DNA from: Rhizobiaceae bacterium | Lineage (GTDB): Bacteria; Pseudomonadota; Alphaproteobacteria; Rhizobiales; Rhizobiaceae | Length of the DNA: 37,581 nt | NCBI GenBank assembly: GCA_013214695.1 | Contig: JABSRX010000082.1 | Span: 1 to 37,581, forward strand | Reading direction: 5' to 3' | In this document: in pieces, positions 1 to 7,375 of the stretch | Numbering within the stretch: position 1 is the stretch's first letter | Layout of the letters: the number at the start of each line of letters is the position of its first letter | Position numbers and translations under genes: made by a program | The notes under the pieces: model-generated | Told to the model about the DNA's origin: nothing | Databases searched by the model: none | Seen by the model: the letters and a program-made list of their open reading frames with translations, nothing else

Positions 1-2
1 TA

Positions 3-386
3 GAACTCGCCCTTCAATTTCTCGCAAACCCTTGGAAACTATGGGAAACTGGTGAAATCACCCTGCGTAGAACAGTGCTTAGACTAGCCTTTAAAGACCG
101 TCTGCAATACCACCTAAATAAGGGAGCCAGAACTCCTGATTTATCGTTACCTTTCAAAGCTTTAAAGGGTAATTTCACTCAGGAAGTCTGTTTTGGTGCC
201 CAGGAGAGGACTCGAACCTCCACTTCCATACAGAAACTAGCACCTGAAGCTAGCGCGTCTACCAGTTCCGCCACCTGGGCAACGAGAGGCGGTTTAGGCA
301 CATGTCAGCGGCGTGTCAATTGCAAAGTGACATTGTTTTCCAATGAATTCGAAGATCGGTGTGTCGAGGCCATTTATCTGGTGTGA
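3..386 (+). CDS. C-terminal part of a probable site-specific serine recombinase (partial, runs off left edge; reads through the tRNA-Leu gene in antisense)
   Basis: Frame 3 is open from the window edge: ELALQFLANPWKLWETGEITLRRTVLRLAFKDRLQYHLNKGARTPDLSLPFKALKGN..., resembling C-termini of alphaproteobacterial recombinase family proteins (FLANPxKxW...RRxVLKLAF...RYxxNEGxRTPxxxLPFKxL). The supplied ORF start at 75 (GTG) is internal. Confidence 0.6.
   Translation, partial: ELALQFLANPWKLWETGEITLRRTVLRLAFKDRLQYHLNKGARTPDLSLPFKALKGNFTQEVCFGAQERTRTSTSIQKLAPEASASTSSATWATRGGLGTCQRRVNCKVTLFSNEFEDRCVEAIYLV
194..280 (-). tRNA. tRNA-Leu (anticodon CAG), CCA encoded
   Basis: Reverse complement GCCCAGGTGGCGGAACTGGTAGACGCGCTAGCTTCAGGTGCTAG...GGTTCGAGTCCTCTCCTGGGCACCA. 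Acceptor stem GCCCAGG/CCTGGGC, anticodon stem CTAGC/GCTAG with loop TTCAGGT, long variable arm. Confidence 0.95.
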
Positions 387-472
387 ATGGGGGCTCCAAG
401 GCTTTCGTCAGACAGCAAATGAGGCTAGTTAACAGTCAAATTGCCAAATCACGTCTGGATCGGAGCCAATCC

Positions 473-1441
473 ATGTCGAACAACAATCAGAAACTCATCA
501 CCGTTTTCGGTGGATCCGGATTTATCGGACGCCATGTGGTGCGGGAGTTAGCTGCCAAAGGCTATCGAATTCGCGTCGCCTGCCGTCGTCCGGATTTGGC
601 TGGACACCTGCAGCCATTGGGCAATGTTGGGCAGATTCACTGCATGCAGGCCAATTTGCGCTACCGCTGGTCTGTCGACCGCGCCGTGGAAGGCGCGGAT
701 TGTGTCGTCAATCTGGTTGGCATACTCGCCGAGAGCGGCAAGCAGTCGTTTGATAGTCTGCAGGCCCGCGGCGCGGGCTGGGTGGCGGAAGCTGCTTCCG
801 CCAATGGCGCCAAGATGGTGCAAATGTCGGCGATCGGCGCCGATTCAGATTCCGCCGCGGATTACGCCCGCACCAAAGCGGAAGGCGAAGCGCTGGTCCG
901 CGCAGCAGCGCCTGATGCGATCATTCTGCGGCCCTCGATCGTGTTTGGGCCTGAAGATGAGTTCTTCAACCGTTTTGCTGCGATGGCCCGGATTTCGCCG
1001 GTTTTGCCAATGATCGGTGGAGGCGAAACGAAATTCCAGCCGGTTTATGTCGGTGATGTTGCCAAAGCAGTGGCCAAAGCCGTTGAGGGTGAGCTTGAGC
1101 CGGGCAGCACATGGGAACTGGGCGGACCAGAAACCCTGTCCTTCAAGGAATGCATGGAACGTATGCTGGAAGTGGTTGGTCGCCAGCGACTGTTGGCCTC
1201 GATGCCGTTTGCGATTGCCAACATGATTGGTCAGTTCGCTCAATATCTGCCCAATGCGCCGATCACACCGGATCAGGTTGAGATGATGAAAACGGACAAC
1301 GTCGTTTCTCAATCGGCCGTCGATGCCGGCAAGACGCTGGCCGGAATGGATATTGCTGCAGCGCCACTGATGTCGATTCTGCCACGTTACCTGGTGCGTT
1401 TCCGCAAACACGGCCAATTTGAAGCCAATCGTGGATTGTGA
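473..1441 (+). CDS. NAD(P)-binding, complex I NDUFA9-like family protein
   Basis: N-terminal Rossmann motif ITVFGGSGFIGRHVVRELAAKGYRIRVACR and IILRPSIVFGPEDEFFNRFA, typical of this family. Confidence 0.85.
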   Translation: MSNNNQKLITVFGGSGFIGRHVVRELAAKGYRIRVACRRPDLAGHLQPLGNVGQIHCMQANLRYRWSVDRAVEGADCVVNLVGILAESGKQSFDSLQARGAGWVAEAASANGAKMVQMSAIGADSDSAADYARTKAEGEALVRAAAPDAIILRPSIVFGPEDEFFNRFAAMARISPVLPMIGGGETKFQPVYVGDVAKAVAKAVEGELEPGSTWELGGPETLSFKECMERMLEVVGRQRLLASMPFAIANMIGQFAQYLPNAPITPDQVEMMKTDNVVSQSAVDAGKTLAGMDIAAAPLMSILPRYLVRFRKHGQFEANRGL

Positions 1442-1582
1442 CGCCGACGCAGCGTAAACCGATGTATCCTTGCAACAGGTGGCATAAATAGCCCATCACG
1501 ATAGCAATAAAGTGATGGAAATCAGTCACTCACGCAATTGCATAGTAAGCTTTTGCTGGTAAACCATTTCTGGGGACTTAGC

Positions 1583-1602
1583 CCAGGCGACGAATCGCCT
1601 GG
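1583..1602. promoter_or_regulatory. Perfect 8-bp inverted repeat with 4-nt loop upstream of the L,D-transpeptidase gene
   Basis: CCAGGCGA-CGAA-TCGCCTGG, ending 31 nt before ATG 1634. Function unknown. Confidence 0.35.
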
Positions 1603-1633
1603 ATAATCTTGTGTGAAATGGGTTGCCGCCGCC

Positions 1634-3805
1634 ATGCGCAAAATACTTGCCATTATTCTCGCCTCTACATTCCTGTCTACTTCACCGGTCGTGGTGAATA
1701 GTGGACCGGCCGAGGCCCAGTCTCTCTTTGAAGTGCTTTTTCCAAAAGCTGCTGAACGCCGTCGCAAGCGCAAGGAAGCGCAGCTGCAGCGTGAACGCCA
1801 GGAGCGGGCCCGCGAAAGATTGCGGCGTGGCGGAGGCGTTCGCATAAAGGCGCCGACTTTCAAAACCTATGTGCCGACCAAGCTGCCCGCCATTCAGCTC
1901 GCTTCTCTGGCTCCGGTGTTTTCCGCCCACGAGGAAAAACTCCTGCTGGCAAAAACCGGGCCCGTTGAACCAGTAATCGAACAGACGGTGCCTTCCACCG
2001 CAGCCATTGAGGCCCCTGAAGCTGCAGATCCGCAGATTACCAATTCCACGTCGAACGAAGGTGCCCTTGTCACGGACGACACACCAGTTGAACAGGTTGC
2101 AGAATCCAACCTGCCTCTGTCTTCTGACACCAATCTGTCGGTTGTTGCCGAAAACGGTGTTGAAGATGCAGAAACGGTTGCGCCAACATTGGCATCCCAG
2201 ACTGTCGAAGTGCCAACTGACGATGCCGGATCCGATGCGGTTAGGTTGAGCTCAGGCTTTGATCAACTGGCATCGATCCAGCTGCGGGCCCGCAAGTCGC
2301 TCGGCAAAGCCGTCGTTGCCCATTACACCGAGGCCCCTGAATTCATCTGGATCGACGAAAAAGGTGAGATGAATGATAAGGCGCGCGGGGTTCTGCGTGT
2401 TCTGGCCGAGGCCGATACTTATGGCCTGCGCATGGAAGACTATGCGTTGCCAGTCATGGTTGTCGGCGATGATGCCACCGAGTCGGATCTGCTGCGGGCG
2501 TCGATGAAATTCGAATTTTCCATGACAGCGGCAGCATTGCGTTACATGTCAGATGCGCGCAACGGCGTGGTCGATCCAAACCGGATCAGTGGCTATCACG
2601 ACTTTTCCGAGCTGAGTGCTGATTATGAAGCACTTTTGAAATCTGTCCGGTCTGAAGATGACGCGGCAGCCTTCATGCTGAGCCAGCACCCGCAGGAAGA
2701 GGTGTTTGACGCCCTGCGCAAGGAACTGGCGGAATTGCGGGAAACCGCTGTTGGTTACGACTCGATCGAAATCAAACCAAAGACTTTCATTCGGCCTGGT
2801 CAGACCAATGACCAGTTGGCTAATATTGTCGAAAGCGTGCGGCGCAAGGCGTCTGACGAGCTGTTGGCGGACCACTTCGATGTCTTCGCCGTGACCCATA
2901 AAGACGGTCTGTACACAGATGCCGTTGTCGCCATGATCAAGGATTTCCAGGGGTCGGAAGGCTTGAAGAAAGACGGCATCATCGGCCGCAACACGATTGC
3001 CAAAATGAAGGCGGATGATCCCAATGTCCGCCTCAACAAGGTGCTCTATGCCATGGAGCGTTTGCGCTGGCATCCGGACAAACTGGGCAACACCCATGTG
3101 TTCATCAACCAGCCGGCCTACCGTGCCAGCTATATGGTGGATGGACAGCCTGAGCTTTCAATGCGGGCCATCGTTGGCAAACGGTCGAACCAGACCAACT
3201 TCTTCTATGACGAGATTGAGTATGTGGAATACAATCCTTACTGGGGTGTGCCGCAGTCGATCCTGGTCAACGAAATGTTGCCTAAGCTGATCAACAATCC
3301 GTCTTATCTGGACAATTTGGGCTATGAGGTGACGAACCAGAGCGGCCGCCGAATTTCTTCGAGCAGCGTCGACTGGTGGAGTGTGGGCAGGACCTTCCCA
3401 TACAACGTTCGCCAACCCCCTGGACGTAAAAACGCTTTGGGTGAGCTGAAAATCATGTTCCCCAACAAGCATTCCATCTACATGCACGACACACCGGCCA
3501 AGAGCCTGTTTGGTCGCAATGAGCGCGCGTTCAGCCATGGTTGTGTCCGCCTTGCTGATCCACGCGGCATGGCTGCTGCGGTGCTTGGATCAGACGTCAA
3601 TCACGTCGCGTCGAAACTGGCGGGTGGGCGCAATAAAAAGCAGAATCTGGAAGTGAAGATCCCTGTTTATGTTGCTTATTTCACCGCCTGGCCAGACGAG
3701 AACGGCCATGTCAAATTCTACAACGACATGTATGGCCGCGATAACGCTCTGTCCAAAGCCATGAAGGCCGAGGCCGCAGCGCGCGACGAGGGCCGAGAGG
3801 TCTAG
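1634..3805 (+). CDS. L,D-transpeptidase (YcbB/LdtD-like, YkuD domain with PG-binding domain)
   Basis: Signal-like N-terminus MRKILAIILASTFLSTS; peptidoglycan-binding segment VVAMIKDFQGSEGLKKDGIIGRNT; YkuD catalytic motif HDTPAK...AFSHGCVRLADP. Confidence 0.88.
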   Translation: MRKILAIILASTFLSTSPVVVNSGPAEAQSLFEVLFPKAAERRRKRKEAQLQRERQERARERLRRGGGVRIKAPTFKTYVPTKLPAIQLASLAPVFSAHEEKLLLAKTGPVEPVIEQTVPSTAAIEAPEAADPQITNSTSNEGALVTDDTPVEQVAESNLPLSSDTNLSVVAENGVEDAETVAPTLASQTVEVPTDDAGSDAVRLSSGFDQLASIQLRARKSLGKAVVAHYTEAPEFIWIDEKGEMNDKARGVLRVLAEADTYGLRMEDYALPVMVVGDDATESDLLRASMKFEFSMTAAALRYMSDARNGVVDPNRISGYHDFSELSADYEALLKSVRSEDDAAAFMLSQHPQEEVFDALRKELAELRETAVGYDSIEIKPKTFIRPGQTNDQLANIVESVRRKASDELLADHFDVFAVTHKDGLYTDAVVAMIKDFQGSEGLKKDGIIGRNTIAKMKADDPNVRLNKVLYAMERLRWHPDKLGNTHVFINQPAYRASYMVDGQPELSMRAIVGKRSNQTNFFYDEIEYVEYNPYWGVPQSILVNEMLPKLINNPSYLDNLGYEVTNQSGRRISSSSVDWWSVGRTFPYNVRQPPGRKNALGELKIMFPNKHSIYMHDTPAKSLFGRNERAFSHGCVRLADPRGMAAAVLGSDVNHVASKLAGGRNKKQNLEVKIPVYVAYFTAWPDENGHVKFYNDMYGRDNALSKAMKAEAAARDEGREV

Positions 3806-3824
3806 TCCTTTCATTTACATTCTT

Positions 3825-3859
3825 GATCAGCGAGGGCGATGGCTCCTCGCTGATCTGTT
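3825..3859 (+). terminator. Probable intrinsic terminator after L,D-transpeptidase gene
   Basis: 11-bp perfect stem GATCAGCGAGG / CCTCGCTGATC followed by TGTTT. Confidence 0.55.
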
Positions 3860-3955
3860 TCGCTTGACTTTATCTGAAGCGGGGCCGATAGAGCGGCTTG
3901 CGCCCATCAGCGCTGCACAGGGCAGCGGGGCAGCACGCTTTGTGCAGAGGCCGTT

Positions 3956-5398
3956 TTGACCGACAAAAAAAACCAGACCAAACCCGACACAAGCGTGGCG
4001 CGGGAAAATCCCTTCATGCAACTTGGCTTGTCCGCCAAGGTGGTGCGTCCGCTTGCCGTGCTGGGCATTGCCGAACCAACGCCGATCCAAAAACAGGCAA
4101 TTCCTTTTGTGCTGGAAGGCCATGATGTCATGGGGCTGGCTCAGACCGGTACCGGAAAAACCGCCGCTTTTGGTCTTCCGCTGGTCCAACGGCTGCTGGA
4201 CGAGAATCTGCGGCCCGACCCAAAGACGGCACGCTGTTTGGTCTTGGCGCCGACCCGTGAACTGGTTCAGCAGATCGCCGAAAACCTGCGCAAATACGTC
4301 AAGAAAACACCGATCTGGGTTAGTTCCGTCGTCGGTGGTCAGGCCATCGGGCCGCAGATCAAACATCTGCTGCGCGGCACTGACATATTGGTTGCAACCC
4401 CGGGGCGCTTGCTTGATCTGGTTGACCGCAATGCGATTCAGCTTGATCAGGCGCGGTATCTGGTGCTCGACGAAGCCGACCAGATGCTGGATCTGGGGTT
4501 CATTCATGATTTGCGCAAGATTGCCAAACTGCTGGCGACGCCACGCCAGACACTGTTGTTCTCCGCCACCATGCCACCCTTAGTGGAAGAGATTTCAAAG
4601 ACCTATCTGACGCAACCCAAGCGCGTCGAAGTGGCTCCACCTGGCAAAGCGGCAGACAAGATCAAGCAAAGCCTGTATTTCGTTCACGCGCGCGGCAAGG
4701 CAGATCTGCTGCGCACGCTTTTGGCCGAGCGGGAAGGCGATCTCTCTCTCGTGTTTGCCCGGACCAAGCATGGCGCCGAGAAGTTGATGAAAACCCTGGT
4801 GGCGCACGGCTTTGCTGCTGCCTCCATTCACGGCAACAAAAGCCAAGGGCAGCGGGATCGCGCGCTAAAGGCTTTCAAGTCTGGTGAGGTCCGCATCCTC
4901 GTCGCAACAGATGTTGCTGCCCGGGGGATCGATATCCCCGGTGTGACGCATGTCTACAATTTCAACCTGCCGGAAGTGCCAGAGAACTATGTGCACCGTA
5001 TTGGCCGGACCGCACGTGCGGGACGTGACGGCGCTGCCGTGGCTTTTTGCGCGCCGGAAGAGCGCAAACTGCTGCGCCAGGTCGAGCGCTTGATGGGGAT
5101 CGATATCCCCGTCGCCGGTGATGACGGTAGTGATCCCGAATCCTATTCAAAAGAGCCCACCAAGCGTGGCAAGAAAGGGGCTGGTGGCAACCGCAACGCC
5201 GATGGCTCCTTGAAGAAAAAGCGCCGCCCCAATCGGGCCAGCAATGCCGGTGGCAAGGGCAACAGTGCCAAACCGGCCCGCCCCAAACCCAATGCCAAGC
5301 CCAACGCCAAGCCAAAGCCCAAGCCGAAACCAAAAGCCGCTGGTCGTCCCGGCAAAAACCGCCGCCGCGGCGGACGGGGAAGGGCGCCCTCCAATTAG
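3956..5398 (+). CDS. DEAD/DEAH-box RNA helicase (RhlE-like)
   Basis: Motifs AQTGTGKTAAF, PTRELVQQ, TPGRLLD, DEAD, SAT, ARGIDIPGV, HRIGRTARAG; basic Lys/Pro/Arg-rich C-terminus. Start is TTG; ATG 4018 is an alternative. Confidence 0.93.
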   Translation: MTDKKNQTKPDTSVARENPFMQLGLSAKVVRPLAVLGIAEPTPIQKQAIPFVLEGHDVMGLAQTGTGKTAAFGLPLVQRLLDENLRPDPKTARCLVLAPTRELVQQIAENLRKYVKKTPIWVSSVVGGQAIGPQIKHLLRGTDILVATPGRLLDLVDRNAIQLDQARYLVLDEADQMLDLGFIHDLRKIAKLLATPRQTLLFSATMPPLVEEISKTYLTQPKRVEVAPPGKAADKIKQSLYFVHARGKADLLRTLLAEREGDLSLVFARTKHGAEKLMKTLVAHGFAAASIHGNKSQGQRDRALKAFKSGEVRILVATDVAARGIDIPGVTHVYNFNLPEVPENYVHRIGRTARAGRDGAAVAFCAPEERKLLRQVERLMGIDIPVAGDDGSDPESYSKEPTKRGKKGAGGNRNADGSLKKKRRPNRASNAGGKGNSAKPARPKPNAKPNAKPKPKPKPKAAGRPGKNRRRGGRGRAPSN

Positions 5399-5405
5399 GC
5401 TGGCG

Positions 5406-5969
5406 CTACATGCGCCATTTGATCGAGCATCCCGCAGAGGCAATTTGGTCTTGTGGACCGTCTCCGGTTTCGGCGATCAGCCGCATTGCGTCCAGCAGAT
5501 CGGGTGACCGATTGGCGATTTGATCGGCGCTGGCGCCGGGCCGGCAGTCGTCCAGGCGCCCGCGATATTGCAGTTTGAGCGCGCCGTTATAGGCAAAAAA
5601 GTCGGGAGTACAGACAGCGTCGTAATCGCGGCCCACCTGCTGCGTTTCGTCCACGAGATAGGGAAAGGTGAAGCCGTATTTTTCGGCAAAGAGCTTCATG
5701 TTTTCAGGATTGTCAGCACTGTAGGTGTGATAGTCGTTTGACATGATCGCAACCACACCAAAGCCTTGTACCTGCGCCAGTTTTGCGTCGGCTGCTAGGC
5801 GGTCTGCGATGGCGATGACATAGGGGCAATGGTTGCAGATGAATGCAACGAGCAAACCGTTTGGTCCAGCAAGTTCCGCACCCTTGTAGACTACGCCATC
5901 AGGATCTTTGAGCTCGAAATCTAGGAAGTCAGCGCCAAAGTCACAGATCGGCGTTTGCAAAAGGGCCAT
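5406..5969 (-). CDS. Thioredoxin-like family protein (AhpC/TSA-type redoxin)
   Basis: LLVAFICNHCPYVIAIADRLAADAK...FGVVAIMSND and DYDAVCTPDFFAYN, typical of this family. Confidence 0.85.
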   Translation of the reverse strand: MALLQTPICDFGADFLDFELKDPDGVVYKGAELAGPNGLLVAFICNHCPYVIAIADRLAADAKLAQVQGFGVVAIMSNDYHTYSADNPENMKLFAEKYGFTFPYLVDETQQVGRDYDAVCTPDFFAYNGALKLQYRGRLDDCRPGASADQIANRSPDLLDAMRLIAETGDGPQDQIASAGCSIKWRM

Positions 5970-6034
5970 GAATCATCTCCGTCGGCTTGGCTTTGGCCAA
6001 ACCTACAGGGAACTCCTGGCCCTTGAAAGCGTGA

Positions 6035-6274
6035 TCAGGCGGCGGCCAAAATTGATGCAATCTCGTCCTTGAGATGGAGCCGCTTCTTACGCAACTCGGT
6101 TTCAAATTGTTCCGATGTCGGTTCGACGCCCGTTTCAACACGATGAATTTGCCGGTTCAACTCGTGGTATTCCTCGGCCAGACGTTGGAAATGGGCGTCG
6201 CTCATTTTCAGATCATGCATTGCCTGGATTTTGTCTGGAAATTCCTCCGGCAATTCGTGGGGAACGTGGCTCAT
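6035..6274 (-). CDS. YdcH/DUF465 family protein
   Basis: MSHVPHELPEEFPDKIQAMHDLKMSDAHFQRLAEEYHELNRQIHRVETG..., characteristic DUF465 pattern. Confidence 0.85.
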   Translation of the reverse strand: MSHVPHELPEEFPDKIQAMHDLKMSDAHFQRLAEEYHELNRQIHRVETGVEPTSEQFETELRKKRLHLKDEIASILAAA

Positions 6275-6305
6275 GCTGGTCTCCTTTGGCGGTATTATTA
6301 GAGCG

Positions 6306-7271
6306 CTATTTTTTGCGCTTTTTGCGTTGTTCGGGGTGCAGGCTTTTGCCCAAAATATGATCGCTGCGGCCAATCACGTCGTGGCTGCTGCCGACAATCA
6401 GTGGATCAGGCCTGCCAACAATGGTTTCGTCCTTGTCCGTGTAGGGCAGGGTGTCGAGAAAGTGGCGCATGCAGTTCAGCCGGGCGCGTTTCTTGTCGTT
6501 TGACTTTATGACCGTCCATGGCGCATCGGCTGTGTCGGTGTAAAAGAACATGGCTTCCTTGGCCTCGGTATAGTCTTCCCATTTGTCGAGCGATTGACGG
6601 TCGATGGGCGACAGTTTCCAACGCTTCAGGGGTTCCAATTCGCGCGAGTCAAACCGGCTCTTCTGTTCCGACTGGGTGACTGAAAACCAATATTTGAACA
6701 GGATAATGTTGGAGCGCACCAACATGCGTTCCAATTCGGGCGCGGCACGCATGAACTCGAGATATTCGTTCGGGTTGCAGAAGTTCATCACCCGCTCAAC
6801 ACCGGCCCGATTGTACCAGGAGCGGTCAAACAAAACCATTTCGCCACCGGCGGGCAAATGGTTGATATAGCGTTGGAAATACCACTGCGACCGTTCGCGG
6901 TCGGTTGGCTTGTCCAGAGCAACAACCCGCGCGCCTCGCGGATTCAGATGCTCCATGAAGCGCTTGATCGCGCCCCCTTTGCCGGCAGCGTCGCGCCCCT
7001 CAAACAGGATGACAACCTTTTGCCCGGTCGCCTTGATCCAGTCTTGGGCTTTGAGCAGTTCGATCTGCAATTCGGCCTTTTGCTTTTCGTAGTCGTCCTT
7101 CGAGATCCTGTCGGCATAGGGATATTCGCCGTTTTCAAAAAACAGGCGGGCCTGATCTGCTTGGCTGAGATTGGCCTGCGGCGGCGCAGTGCCGATCATC
7201 TGTGTTGCCACGGAATGAACAGCAGGCTTTTTCGGTGCTTCCTCGGTCTGCTTTTGACGTGTAACGGCCAT
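6306..7271 (-). CDS. ppk2: Polyphosphate kinase 2
   Basis: VVILFEGRDAAGKGGAIKRFMEHLNPRGARVVALDKPTDRERSQWYFQRYINHLPAGGEMVLFDRSWYNRAGVERVMNFC: PPK2 Walker A and B/lid motifs. Confidence 0.95.
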   Translation of the reverse strand: MAVTRQKQTEEAPKKPAVHSVATQMIGTAPPQANLSQADQARLFFENGEYPYADRISKDDYEKQKAELQIELLKAQDWIKATGQKVVILFEGRDAAGKGGAIKRFMEHLNPRGARVVALDKPTDRERSQWYFQRYINHLPAGGEMVLFDRSWYNRAGVERVMNFCNPNEYLEFMRAAPELERMLVRSNIILFKYWFSVTQSEQKSRFDSRELEPLKRWKLSPIDRQSLDKWEDYTEAKEAMFFYTDTADAPWTVIKSNDKKRARLNCMRHFLDTLPYTDKDETIVGRPDPLIVGSSHDVIGRSDHILGKSLHPEQRKKRKK

Positions 7272-7375
7272 TCACCCTTCCCCCGCACAAAATTGAACAT
7301 TGTGGGAGAAATGTAGTCGGCGGAACTGTTGGTTCCTTGACTTAGATCAACGGTGGTTGGCTGTCTGAAACCGTT

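Noticed and set aside
5244-5395. Lys/Pro repeat tract at the helicase C-terminus (NAKPNAKPKPKPKPK), considered as a variable tandem repeat
   Set aside because: Imperfect codon-level repetition typical of basic disordered tails of DEAD-box proteins; no evidence of phase variation.
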